NCBI GenBank assembly: GCA_964564635.1
Contig: CAZMAR010000002.1
Location: 434,001 to 498,000 of the forward strand
Direction of reading: 5' to 3'
Source: Tepidaquicella sp964564635
Lineage (GTDB): Bacteria > Bacteroidota > Ignavibacteria > Tepidaquicellales > Tepidaquicellaceae
Length of the DNA: 64,000 nucleotides
The translations under genes and the position numbers were made by a program. Positions 53,425 through 62,184 of this stretch are shown here, piece after piece. The notes beneath the pieces are model-generated. The model did not search any database. It had not been told where the DNA came from and saw only the letters and a program-made list of their open reading frames with translations. Every line of letters begins with the position of its first letter. Within the stretch, counting starts at the first letter, position 1.

Positions 53425-54166
53425 TTTCTTTAGAAAATATATTTTCTAATTCCTGAAGTTGTTGTATAGTATTTATTCCTAAAATTTCCTGTGGATTTTC
53501 TATTAAAAAAGCACCTATCTTATTTTTTTTATACGAAAAGTAACGAAATATATCAGTAAGATAATATTCTTTTTGAACATTATCAGGTGTTATTGTCTTC
53601 AATGCATCAAAAAGCAATTTACATTTTACTATGTATATACCACTATTGATTTCATTAATCTTTTTTTCTTCTTCATTTGCATCTTTTTCCTCTTTTATGT
53701 CTATTAAATTATTAAGATCATCTCTAATTATTCTTCCATATCCAAAGGGGTTATCCAATTTTGCAGAAATTAAAGATGCATCAAAATTATTTTTTATATG
53801 AAATTCAATAAACTTTAAGACAGTATCCTTTCTTAAAAGTGGTACATCACCTGAAAGAATTAAAACATTCCCCTCAAAGCCTTTCATTTGTGGAAAGGTC
53901 TTCATAACTGCATGTCCGGTTCCTAATTGCTCTTCCTGAATTGCAAAAGTAATTTTTTCAAAATTATATTTCTCAGAAACATAATTTATAACACTTTGTC
54001 TTTGATGTCCTACTATAACTATAATTCTATCACTTTCTATCTCCAATGCAAGGTCAATTACATAAGAAATCAGAGGTTTTCCCCTAAGGGCATACATTAC
54101 TTTTGCTTTTTCAGGATTTTTCATTCGCTTTCCCTTACCGGCAGCGAGAATTAAAGTTGCTAACAA
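53408..54166 (-). CDS. GlmU-type nucleotidyltransferase domain (no acetyltransferase domain)
   Basis: The 252-aa protein matches only the N-terminal uridyltransferase half of GlmU: LILAAGKGKRM, KAKVMYALRGKPLI, the QLGTGHAV loop, SGDVPLL and NSGIYIVKCKLLF. The left-handed beta-helix acetyltransferase half of about 200 residues that normally follows is absent, as the protein ends in IFSKENGKKN. A separate acetyltransferase would be needed to make GlcNAc-1-P. It overlaps glmM downstream, and panD stops 5 bp before it. Confidence 0.86.
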   Translation of the reverse strand: MLATLILAAGKGKRMKNPEKAKVMYALRGKPLISYVIDLALEIESDRIIVIVGHQRQSVINYVSEKYNFEKITFAIQEEQLGTGHAVMKTFPQMKGFEGNVLILSGDVPLLRKDTVLKFIEFHIKNNFDASLISAKLDNPFGYGRIIRDDLNNLIDIKEEKDANEEEKKINEINSGIYIVKCKLLFDALKTITPDNVQKEYYLTDIFRYFSYKKNKIGAFLIENPQEILGINTIQQLQELENIFSKENGKKN

Positions 54167-54171
54167 TAATA

Positions 54172-54531
54172 TTAACTTTTTATTTTTTTAACCCTATTTT
54201 TTTTATCTACGTATATTGTCTTTGGTTTGTGTTTCTTTAATTCTTCTTCTGTGTATTGAGAGTAAGTTATTATAATTATTTCATCTCCAACATTTCCAAG
54301 ACGAGCAGCAGGACCATTGAGACAAATAACTCCGCTGTTTCTTTTTCCGGGAATTGTATAAGTTTCAAATCTATTACCATTATTCAAATTTACCACCTGA
54401 ACTTTTTCGTAGTATTTTATGTCTGCCGCTTCTAGTAACGCGATATCTACTGTTAATGAACCCTCATAATTTAATTCTGCCTGAGTAACAGTCGCTCTGT
54501 GAATTTTAGATTTTAACATTTCTCTTTGCAT
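54172..54531 (-). CDS. panD: Aspartate 1-decarboxylase (pyruvoyl enzyme)
   Basis: The 119-aa protein makes beta-alanine from aspartate for pantothenate and CoA. The self-cleavage site Gly24-Ser25 in NYEGSL is at the standard position, with HRATVTQAEL before it and the substrate-binding Tyr/Arg region RFETYTIPGKRNSGVICLNG after it. The cleaved Ser25 becomes the pyruvoyl group. panC is the neighbouring upstream gene, 20 bp away, so the two steps of pantothenate synthesis are together. Confidence 0.95.
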   Translation of the reverse strand: MQREMLKSKIHRATVTQAELNYEGSLTVDIALLEAADIKYYEKVQVVNLNNGNRFETYTIPGKRNSGVICLNGPAARLGNVGDEIIIITYSQYTEEELKKHKPKTIYVDKKNRVKKIKS

Positions 54532-54551
54532 AGTAACTTTTTCCTTAACAT

Positions 54552-55418
54552 TTAATTGTTATAGTTAAATAATATATTATCAATTAACCTTGTCTTTCCA
54601 AGAAATGCTGCGAGTGATAAGACAACATCTCCCTTGTAATTTTTTAAATTATCTATTTCATTCATTAGATAGTTATCAGTAATTGCAAAATATTGCAATT
54701 TAATATTCCGAGATTTTCTTGCAATATAATTTGATACATATTTTTTGATGGATTCAGTATCAACCACTTTGTAATCAAGAATCATTTTCTTCCCTTCATT
54801 GAGAGCTTCATAAAGAACTGCAGCCTCAGTTTTTTCTTCATCATTTAGATATACATTTCTCGAACTTAACGCCAATCCCGATTTTTCTCTTACTGTTGGA
54901 CATATTCTTATTTCGGTATCAATATTTAAGTCTTCACACATTTTTTTCAATATAATAGCCTGTTGTGCATCTTTTTGCCCGAGATATATAAAATGCGGTT
55001 TTACGATATTAATCAATTTTGTCACAACTGTTGTTACACCTTTAAAGTGTCCTGGTCTGAAGATACCTTCATGTCTATCAGATATCTCTTTGACAAAAAC
55101 CTCGGTCAGGAAATCTTCAGGATACATATTTTTTGCATCAGGATAAAAAATATAATCCACACCGTAGTTTCTGCAAATATGATAATCTCTTAGAAAGTCG
55201 CGGGGATATTGATTGAAATCTTCTGTTGGCGTGAATTGTGTTGGATTAACAAAAATACTAACAACAACTACTTCTGCTTCCATTCTCGCTTTTTGAAGCA
55301 GCGCAATATGCCCATCATGCAAATAGCCCATTGTTGGGATAAAGCCGATTGTTTTTATTGTTGCCCTGAAATAATCAGAAATGTTTTGAAGGGCTTTGAT
55401 GTCTTTTATTACTTTCAA
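54552..55418 (-). CDS. panC: Pantothenate synthetase
   Basis: The 288-aa enzyme joins pantoate and beta-alanine with ATP. Motifs visible are GFIPTMGYLHDGH (the HIGH-like ATP site), SIFVNPTQFTPTEDF, IYLGQKDAQQAII and the KMSKS-like REKSGLALSSRNVYL. Length and order are those of the standard enzyme. It lies between accD and panD with short spacers. panB is not in the window. Confidence 0.95.
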   Translation of the reverse strand: MKVIKDIKALQNISDYFRATIKTIGFIPTMGYLHDGHIALLQKARMEAEVVVVSIFVNPTQFTPTEDFNQYPRDFLRDYHICRNYGVDYIFYPDAKNMYPEDFLTEVFVKEISDRHEGIFRPGHFKGVTTVVTKLINIVKPHFIYLGQKDAQQAIILKKMCEDLNIDTEIRICPTVREKSGLALSSRNVYLNDEEKTEAAVLYEALNEGKKMILDYKVVDTESIKKYVSNYIARKSRNIKLQYFAITDNYLMNEIDNLKNYKGDVVLSLAAFLGKTRLIDNILFNYNN

Positions 55419-55444
55419 GGGCTTATGTTTTTATTAATAAAATA

Positions 55445-56287
55445 TTAATTAGCAAAATGAATTAATAATTTTGTTATTGTATCTTTTAAATCTTTTCTGT
55501 GTACTATTTTATCTAAAAACCCATGCTCAAGTAAAAATTCCGACCTCTGAAAACCCTTGGGCAAATCCTTTCCCGTTGCCTGTCTGATAACTCGAGGACC
55601 TGCAAATCCAATAAGTGCATTTGGTTCAGCAATATTTACATCTCCGAGCATTGCATAAGAAGCAGTGGTACCACCGGTTGTTGGATTAGTTATTACTGAA
55701 ATGTATGGGATTTTTTCCTCTGCAAGTTTTGCAAGTCTTGAACTTGTTTTTGCTAATTGCATAAGTGATAAAGCACCTTCCATCATTCTTGCACCTCCAC
55801 TTGCAGATATTATAATTAATGGGTATCTTGTTTCTATGCTTTTATCTATAGCTCGTGCAATCTTTTCTCCTACAACACTTCCCATGCTACCACCAATGAA
55901 TTTAAAATCCATACAACAAAAGACAACATCTATATTATTTATTTTTCCGGTACCAGTTCTTATTGCATCATTTAATTTTGTTTTTTCTATCTGTTCTTCA
56001 ATTCTCTGTTTGTAAGGTTTTGAATCAACAAAATTTAATGGGTCAACGGAACGCATATTTTTATCCATTTCTTGAAATGTATTTTCATCAAGAATTATTT
56101 TTATATATTCATCACTTCCAATTTTGAAATGATAATTGCATTTAAAACAAACATAATTGTTCGCTTCCCATTGTTTCTTATGGATAAGTTCACCGCACTC
56201 TTCACATTTAACCCACATTCCATCTGGTAAATCCTGCTTCGGCTTATCAGTTGTTATATTTTCTTTTTCTCTTTTAAACCATGCCAT
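55445..56287 (-). CDS. accD: Acetyl-CoA carboxylase carboxyltransferase beta subunit
   Basis: The 280-aa protein has the N-terminal zinc ribbon CEEC...CFKC (about 28-54) and the carboxyltransferase core with GGSMGSVVGEKIARA, ISASGGARMMEG and NPTTGGTTASYA, ending IGFAGPRVIRQA. It forms the carboxyltransferase with AccA to make malonyl-CoA for fatty acid synthesis. It is 26 bp upstream of panC; the accA gene is not in the window. Confidence 0.95.
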   Translation of the reverse strand: MAWFKREKENITTDKPKQDLPDGMWVKCEECGELIHKKQWEANNYVCFKCNYHFKIGSDEYIKIILDENTFQEMDKNMRSVDPLNFVDSKPYKQRIEEQIEKTKLNDAIRTGTGKINNIDVVFCCMDFKFIGGSMGSVVGEKIARAIDKSIETRYPLIIISASGGARMMEGALSLMQLAKTSSRLAKLAEEKIPYISVITNPTTGGTTASYAMLGDVNIAEPNALIGFAGPRVIRQATGKDLPKGFQRSEFLLEHGFLDKIVHRKDLKDTITKLLIHFAN

Positions 56288-56316
56288 ATTTTATTTTAAT
56301 ATTTATGTTTTGAAAA

Positions 56317-56973
56317 CTATTTTTTTAAAGGAATAAATTTTTTAATATAAAATGGTTCCGATGTTTTATAATCCGATACTTCTTTTCTTAAAATTTTTTC
56401 TTCTGTTAGTTCAAATTGTGATTTTATATTACTAAAATTTTTCATATTAAATACTGAAGAATTAACAGGAAAATTGTAATTTATATTTTCGTTAATTAAA
56501 TAAATATTTTTTTTTTTATAAATGTTTTCAAATTTACCAATTTTATATTCTCCAATTCTTTTTATCCTGTCGTTTTCAAAATTATATTCTGCGAAATAAA
56601 ACTCTTTTTCTTTTGTATTTGAAGGAATTAATGGAATAACTGTCATATTCTTATCAAATTCCTTTTTAAATTTATTGCAAATTAAATCCAATGTGTTAAT
56701 TTCAATTAGTAACGAATTGGTCACCGAACAAATTCCTTTTGCAACAGAGGAACCAACTCTGAGCCCTGTAAATGAGCCGGGACCATTAACCAAACTAACT
56801 GCTTCAACAGATTTAATTCTTTTATCATACTCTTTAAAACTCTTATGTAATAAGTATGTAAGTAAATCGGAGTTAAATTCATTTTCAATTGACTTTTCAA
56901 AAATAACCTTGTCATTTTCAAAAAATCCATACTCTATTACATAAGTTGATGTATTTAATAATAAAATATTCAA
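56317..56973 (-). CDS. tsaB: tRNA threonylcarbamoyladenosine biosynthesis protein TsaB
   Basis: The 218-aa protein is a TsaB-type ASKHA-fold protein: NILLLNTSTYVIEYGF at the start, then VSLVNGPGSFTGLRVGSSVAKGIC with the GPGSFTGLR signature. TsaB works with TsaD and TsaE to make the t6A modification at position 37 of ANN-decoding tRNAs. tsaE is encoded 36 bp upstream in the same run. The C-terminal half is divergent and somewhat short of motifs, which is usual for the family. Confidence 0.92.
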   Translation of the reverse strand: MNILLLNTSTYVIEYGFFENDKVIFEKSIENEFNSDLLTYLLHKSFKEYDKRIKSVEAVSLVNGPGSFTGLRVGSSVAKGICSVTNSLLIEINTLDLICNKFKKEFDKNMTVIPLIPSNTKEKEFYFAEYNFENDRIKRIGEYKIGKFENIYKKKNIYLINENINYNFPVNSSVFNMKNFSNIKSQFELTEEKILRKEVSDYKTSEPFYIKKFIPLKK

Positions 56974-57009
56974 AATAATTTATTAATGATATGAAAATAA
57001 TAATTTATT

Positions 57010-57447
57010 TTAATATTTTATAATCCTTTGATTTTTTAATTTTCCGTACGAAAATTCTACTTTTTTTATTCTTCGATCTAAATAATTTTCTATTAATTCG
57101 GGCCATTCTATGACAAAAATTGAATTTTCTCTATTCAGGTATTCATTTAATCCTATTGAATATAATTCATCAACATTATTTACTCTATAAAAATCAAAAT
57201 GAAAAATTCTTATGGTTTCATCATTTTTCGGATTTATTCCTTTATATTCATTAACTATTAAAAATGTAGGACTATTTACTGTATCATTTACCTTAAAATA
57301 TGATGCTATCCCTTTAGTAAAAATTGTTTTACCGCTTCCAAGAGGACCAAATAAACCGATTATGTCATTTATTTCTATTTTGGCTTCGGAATATCTTTTT
57401 CCAGCAATTTGTGTTTCGTATGGTGATTTAGTTTTAATTATTTGCAA
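57010..57447 (-). CDS. tsaE: tRNA threonylcarbamoyladenosine biosynthesis ATPase TsaE
   Basis: The 145-aa P-loop protein has Walker A GPLGSGKT, SPTFLIVNEY and the Walker-B-like FHFDFYRV, followed by the family ending IFVIEWPEL. It is the ATPase of the t6A complex. It lies 3 bp downstream of the porX-like gene. The pairing of tsaE with porX-type genes is common in Bacteroidota, so the linkage is ancient rather than incidental. Confidence 0.94.
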   Translation of the reverse strand: MQIIKTKSPYETQIAGKRYSEAKIEINDIIGLFGPLGSGKTIFTKGIASYFKVNDTVNSPTFLIVNEYKGINPKNDETIRIFHFDFYRVNNVDELYSIGLNEYLNRENSIFVIEWPELIENYLDRRIKKVEFSYGKLKNQRIIKY

Positions 57448-57450
57448 AGT

Positions 57451-59016
57451 TTAAATTTTTGGTTCTAATGTAACAATAGGCAAAATCATTTCTTCAGTTG
57501 AAATACCACCATGCTGGAATGTATCATTATATTGATTGAGAAACTTATGATAATCAGTTGGATACACGAAATAAAAATCTTCTTTTGCTACGATATAACT
57601 TACTAAACCGTTTCTAACAGGGAATTTATAATCGGCAGGGTTCTCAATAAATATTGAATGTCTCGGATCTGATTTGACATTCTTTCCATACTTATATCTT
57701 AAATTTGGGGCTGATTCCCTGTCTCCATAAGCTTTTACTCCGTGTAAACACCTTATACTTCCATGATCTGTAGTAATAATTATTTTTATTCTCCGTTGTG
57801 TGGAGAGTTTTCTTAACATACCAAAGAAAGAGGAATGTTCAAACCATGATTCAGTTAGTGATCTATATGCGGATTCATCAGGAGCAATTTCTTTTAGTAT
57901 TGCTGTATCACTTCTTGAATGTGCAATCATATCGACAAAATTTATGACAATTGCATTTAAATGACTTGAGGTAAAGGATAAAATTTTATTCTCAATATTT
58001 CTGCTAAAATCGGGGTCCATTATCTTAGTATAACGGGGTTCATTTCTTAACTTTATTTTTTTCCTATTAATAAGCTTTAATAAAAACTCTCTTTCAAAAT
58101 TATTTTTAATATTTTCATCATCCATATTTGATGCCCATAAATTGCTGTAATGCTTCTCTATTTCATAAGGAAACAAACCTGCAAATATAGCGTTTCTACA
58201 ATATGGTGTTGCAGTCGGTAGAATTGAATAATAATAATCTTTTGAGATTTTGTAGAATTCAGAAAGATATTTCTCCATTACAAGCCACTGGTCTAACCTC
58301 ATACAGTCAACAATAAAAAAGAAAACTGATAAAGAATCTTCTAATAACGGAAATACATATTTTTCAACTAATTCATTTGAGAAAGTTGGGTGATTACTTT
58401 CTGAATTTACCCAATCCCTGTAATTTTTTTCAATAAATTTAGAAAACTCAATATTTATCTCTTTTCTCTGGTCTATTGCAGTTTGTTTCAGTCCTATCTC
58501 AGGGTGTTCGTCCAATATAATTTCCCATTCTGTCATTTTTTGATGTATGTTAATCCAGTTCTCCCAACTTTGTTCATACATCAAAGTTTGATTTATATTG
58601 TTAAATTCTCTAATAAAATCCTTAGCTACCTGAGTACCCTTTAACCTTCGTGATTCAAGTAATTTTTTGCATACAAGAAGCAACTGAGTAGGATTTACCG
58701 GTTTTATCAAATAGTCAGATATTTTTTTTCCAATTGCTTCTTCCATTAAGGACTCAGTTTCATTTTTTGTTACCATCACGACCGGCATCCAGGGTTTAAT
58801 TTCTTTTATTTCCAGTAGCGTTTCAAGTCCACCTTTTCCAGGCATCATTTCATCCATAAAGACTAAATCGTAATCATTTTCTCTGATTAATTGTATTGCA
58901 TCTTCTCCATTTGTAACCTCTGTCACATTGTAGCCTTTCTGTTTCAAAAAGATGATATTTGATTTCAGGAGGTCAATTTCATCATCAACCCAGAGTATGT
59001 TATATTTTTCTTCCAT
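57451..59016 (-). CDS. porX: PorX-like response regulator with alkaline-phosphatase-type (PglZ) domain
   Basis: The 521-aa protein has an N-terminal receiver domain (about 1-125) with Asp55 in VFMDEMMPG and the Lys-Pro in DYLIKPVNP. A helical linker follows (about 130-200), then a PglZ/alkaline-phosphatase-like domain: FIVDCMRLDQW, SILPTATPYCRNAIFAGL, FVDMIAHSRSD and TTDHGSIR. This matches PorX, which with the PorY kinase controls the type IX secretion system, and several T9SS cargo proteins are encoded in this window. It is in a housekeeping operon between rlmD-type and tsaE genes. Confidence 0.9.
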   Translation of the reverse strand: MEEKYNILWVDDEIDLLKSNIIFLKQKGYNVTEVTNGEDAIQLIRENDYDLVFMDEMMPGKGGLETLLEIKEIKPWMPVVMVTKNETESLMEEAIGKKISDYLIKPVNPTQLLLVCKKLLESRRLKGTQVAKDFIREFNNINQTLMYEQSWENWINIHQKMTEWEIILDEHPEIGLKQTAIDQRKEINIEFSKFIEKNYRDWVNSESNHPTFSNELVEKYVFPLLEDSLSVFFFIVDCMRLDQWLVMEKYLSEFYKISKDYYYSILPTATPYCRNAIFAGLFPYEIEKHYSNLWASNMDDENIKNNFEREFLLKLINRKKIKLRNEPRYTKIMDPDFSRNIENKILSFTSSHLNAIVINFVDMIAHSRSDTAILKEIAPDESAYRSLTESWFEHSSFFGMLRKLSTQRRIKIIITTDHGSIRCLHGVKAYGDRESAPNLRYKYGKNVKSDPRHSIFIENPADYKFPVRNGLVSYIVAKEDFYFVYPTDYHKFLNQYNDTFQHGGISTEEMILPIVTLEPKI

Positions 59017-59063
59017 ATTTATTAAGAATAATATTTTTAATATTAAAATTAAATGTTAAAATA

Positions 59064-60521
59064 TTAATAATTTAAAGATATAAGACATATATTTTCTATA
59101 TGCACAGTATTTGGAAACATATCAACGGGCTGCAATTTTTCTATTTTGTATTTACCTTTAGAGCATATAATTTTCACATCTCTTGCCTGTGTTGATGGGT
59201 TACAACTTATATACAAGATTTTTGAGAAATTAGTTTCAGATAGGATTTTACTGATTTCTGGATGTAAGCCAGAACGGGGAGGATCTAAGATAAGTTTATT
59301 AAATCTGTTTTCTAAATTTTTATTATTCTCTAAAAATTTCTTTATATCTGATTGAAAAAATACCAAATTGTTGAGATTATTCAATGTTGCATTTATTTTT
59401 GCATCCTGTATTGCTTCTTCTGATAATTCTACCCCTGTAACATTCTTTACGCTTTCAGCAATAAAAATTGATATTGTACCAGCACCACAATATAAATCAA
59501 GTACTGAATCTTCTTTATTACATTCAAGGGATTTCATTCCTTCTGCGAATAATTTCTCACTTTGTTTTGTATTTGTTTGAAAAAAAGAATTGGGCGATAT
59601 TCTAAACTTTAAATTTCTTATACCATTATTCAATTCTTCAATTATATATCCATTGCCATAGATAATTTCAGTCTTTTCTCCGATTGCTACCTGAGCTTTT
59701 TTTGTAGAAATTGAATTTACTATTGTTGTAATACCACTAAATTTTTTCAATAATTCTTCTTTTAATTCTAACATTAAGTTTTTTTGATAATCGTAAGTAA
59801 TCAGGTTAATCATCATATCATCTGTATAAAAACTTTTTCTTATTATAAGAAATCGTAAATAACCATTATGAGTTTTTATCGTATAAACAGTTTGATTTTT
59901 CTTCTTAAAAAACTCTCTTATAAAATTAACTATTTTGTATGAAGTTTCAGATTGCAGATAACATTCTTCAACATCAACGATTTTTGAATGAAAATTTGGA
60001 ATATGAAGTCCTAACGCTATTACTTTTTCTTTTGCTTCTTTGTACATATTTTCACCGGTAGCAATATTATCTTTTTTTTCTATATGATCTGTATCATTTA
60101 CAAACCATTTATCATCAGAAAAAGAGAATTCCATTTTGTTTCGATAGTTATATATATTATCTGCTTTAATAGGAAAATTAATTTTTAAATTAGAAAAGCC
60201 TCCTATTTTTGTAAAAGAGTTTGAAACAGTTTGAAGTTTATATTGTAATTGATATTCATAATCTAAATTCTGGAATTTACATCCTCCGCATACTCCGAAG
60301 TGTTTGCAAACAGGATTTTTTCTATATTCCGATGGTTTGACGATTTCAATCAGTGAAGCTAATAAATAGTTTCTTTTTTTCTTAGTGATTTTTGCTTTAA
60401 CTATATCTCCAGGAATAGCATGTTTAATGAATACAACAATACCATCAGATGTTTTTGCGATTCCATCTCCATCAGAATTTAAAGAAATGATTTCTAATTC
60501 AGTTATATCACCTTTCTGCAT
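59064..60521 (-). CDS. 23S rRNA (uracil-C5)-methyltransferase, RlmD/TrmA family
   Basis: The 485-aa protein begins with a TRAM RNA-binding domain (ITELEIISLNSDGDG, about 1-60). A cysteine cluster CKHFGVCGGCKFQ for an iron-sulfur site follows, then the SAM-binding LDLYCGAGTISIFIAES, the motif DPPRSG and the catalytic cysteine in ILYISCNPSTQARD. It methylates a specific uridine in 23S rRNA (RlmD- or RlmC-like specificity cannot be separated here). It is the first gene of the ten-gene minus-strand run, divergent from kdsD. Confidence 0.9.
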   Translation of the reverse strand: MQKGDITELEIISLNSDGDGIAKTSDGIVVFIKHAIPGDIVKAKITKKKRNYLLASLIEIVKPSEYRKNPVCKHFGVCGGCKFQNLDYEYQLQYKLQTVSNSFTKIGGFSNLKINFPIKADNIYNYRNKMEFSFSDDKWFVNDTDHIEKKDNIATGENMYKEAKEKVIALGLHIPNFHSKIVDVEECYLQSETSYKIVNFIREFFKKKNQTVYTIKTHNGYLRFLIIRKSFYTDDMMINLITYDYQKNLMLELKEELLKKFSGITTIVNSISTKKAQVAIGEKTEIIYGNGYIIEELNNGIRNLKFRISPNSFFQTNTKQSEKLFAEGMKSLECNKEDSVLDLYCGAGTISIFIAESVKNVTGVELSEEAIQDAKINATLNNLNNLVFFQSDIKKFLENNKNLENRFNKLILDPPRSGLHPEISKILSETNFSKILYISCNPSTQARDVKIICSKGKYKIEKLQPVDMFPNTVHIENICLISLNY

Positions 60522-60552
60522 AAAAGAAGTATTTATAGATATTGAGAAAAAA

Positions 60553-60608
60553 ATAATTGATTATAATTGTAATCAATTATTAATTTACATAATTTTTATA
60601 AAAATTAT
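60553..60608. promoter_or_regulatory. Two palindromes in the divergent rlmD-type/kdsD promoter region
   Basis: An 11-bp-arm inverted repeat (60553-60563 and 60570-60580) and a 20-bp perfect palindrome (60589-60608) sit one after the other in the 90-bp region between the two divergent genes. The second ends 3 bp before the kdsD ATG. They could be operator or RNA structures; the sequence is almost pure A/T, so chance is a real possibility. Confidence 0.3.
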
Positions 60609-60611
60609 AAT

Positions 60612-61589
60612 ATGAATAGTGATATAAAAAATGCAAAAATAGTTGTTAGTAAAGAAAGAAAAGCAATCCAGATTCTGGAAAAGAGGTTCTTAGATAAAGA
60701 ATTTATCAAAAGATTAAAGGAGACAATAGAATTAATTAACAAATGTAAAGGTAAAGTAATAGTTACCGGGCTTGGAAAATCTGGCATAGTAGCACAAAAA
60801 ATAGTATCAACATTTAATTCAACCGGGACTTATTCTATGTTTCTGCACTCTTCTGATAGCCTTCACGGAGATTTGGGACTTATAAAACCGGAAGATATTG
60901 TAATAATTATTTCTAAAAGTGGTGATACAAGTGAATTAAGAAGATTAATTCCAATTTTTAAAGAATTTCATAACAAAATTATTTTAATAACAGCCAATAA
61001 AAATTCAAAACTTGCACAGGATGCTGATATAGTGCTTGATATTGCTATTTCTGAAGAAGCCTGTCCATACAATTTAGCACCAACTTCTTCTACTACAGTA
61101 TTTTTAATTTTAGGAGACGCAATTGCAATTGCACTTTTACAAAAAAAAGGTTTTACAAAAGAAAATTTTGCTCTTTTTCATCCCGGAGGAACAATAGGGA
61201 AAAAGCTGTTACTTAAAGTTGAGGATATAATGAAAAAAGGTGATGAGGTTCCGATTGTAAACATAAACGAGTGGATGAAGAATGTTATTTATACAATTTC
61301 TTCAAAACGACTTGGTTGTGCAATTGTTACAGATAAAGGTAAGATAAAAGGAATCATTACAGATGGAGATTTAAGGAGAATGCTTGAAAAAAACACATCA
61401 ATTGAAAAGATAAAAGCAAAAGATGTAATGTCTAAAAACCCGAAAGTAATATCAGGCAATACTTTAGCTGTAAATGCGCTTGAAATAATGGAAAGTAATA
61501 AAATAACACAACTAATAGTAAGCAACAATAAAAAGAATGTTGATGGAATTATTCATATGCATACACTTGTAGAATTGGGTTTAAAATAA
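60612..61589 (+). CDS. kdsD: Arabinose-5-phosphate isomerase (KpsF/GutQ/KdsD family)
   Basis: The 325-aa protein has a SIS sugar-isomerase domain (about 30-200) with GLGKSGIVAQKI, SDSLHGDLGLI and the FHPGGTIGKKL ending, followed by two CBS domains (about 205-325: VEDIMKKGDEVP, AKDVMSKNP). It converts ribulose-5-P to arabinose-5-P, the first step to Kdo for LPS. lptC and the OstA-like gene follow with tight spacing, as in the classical kdsD-kdsC-lptC-lptA order, but kdsC is absent here. Confidence 0.92.
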   Translation: MNSDIKNAKIVVSKERKAIQILEKRFLDKEFIKRLKETIELINKCKGKVIVTGLGKSGIVAQKIVSTFNSTGTYSMFLHSSDSLHGDLGLIKPEDIVIIISKSGDTSELRRLIPIFKEFHNKIILITANKNSKLAQDADIVLDIAISEEACPYNLAPTSSTTVFLILGDAIAIALLQKKGFTKENFALFHPGGTIGKKLLLKVEDIMKKGDEVPIVNINEWMKNVIYTISSKRLGCAIVTDKGKIKGIITDGDLRRMLEKNTSIEKIKAKDVMSKNPKVISGNTLAVNALEIMESNKITQLIVSNNKKNVDGIIHMHTLVELGLK

Positions 61590-61614
61590 TGTTAATCTTT
61601 ATTTATTCCGAAAA

Positions 61615-62184
61615 ATGTTAGGTATATTTGAAAAATATATATTTTCTTATAGGAATTTAATAGTTGTTATACTTTTGACAACATTTCTTTCATTTTTTTA
61701 TTCTTGCGAAAATAAATTTGGACCGCCCAAAACAGATTATAAAACAGGAGAAATACCTGACCAGGAAAGTTGGAATTCAACTGTGATATTTTCAGATTCT
61801 GGCAGAGTAAAAGCAGTTTTAAAAGCCGGGCATATTTCTGTATATAATTCAAGATATTATACTTTAGTTGAAGATGGTGCTATAGTAGATTTTTATGACA
61901 AAAATGGTGAAGTAGTTTCTACTTTAACTGGAAAAAGAGGTAAAGTATTAGAGCCGTCAAAAGATATTGAAATATATGACAGTGTAGTTGTTGTTGGTAA
62001 GAAAAATAATACTCTTGTAACCACAAAGAGAATGAACTGGATTAATGAGAAACAGCGTGTATATTCAGATGCATTTGTGAAAATCAAAACAGACAGGGAG
62101 GAGATTGAAGGATTTGGGTTTGAATCAGACCAGAATTTAAAAAATTATAAAGTGTTCAAAGTAACTGGGATTATTACAAAATGA
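61615..62184 (+). CDS. lptC: LPS export protein LptC-like lipoprotein
   Basis: The 189-aa protein has an N-terminal hydrophobic segment (about 17-29) with a lipobox-like FFYSC. A beta-jellyroll-like domain follows, with TVIFSDSGRVKAVLKAGHISVY and YDSVVVVGKKNNTLVTTKRMNWI, typical of LptC/OstA folds. In LPS transport LptC takes LPS from LptBFG and passes it to LptA. It overlaps the next gene by 4 bp and follows kdsD by 25 bp. The lipid anchor in place of a transmembrane helix is common in this bacterial group. Confidence 0.87.
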   Translation: MLGIFEKYIFSYRNLIVVILLTTFLSFFYSCENKFGPPKTDYKTGEIPDQESWNSTVIFSDSGRVKAVLKAGHISVYNSRYYTLVEDGAIVDFYDKNGEVVSTLTGKRGKVLEPSKDIEIYDSVVVVGKKNNTLVTTKRMNWINEKQRVYSDAFVKIKTDREEIEGFGFESDQNLKNYKVFKVTGIITK

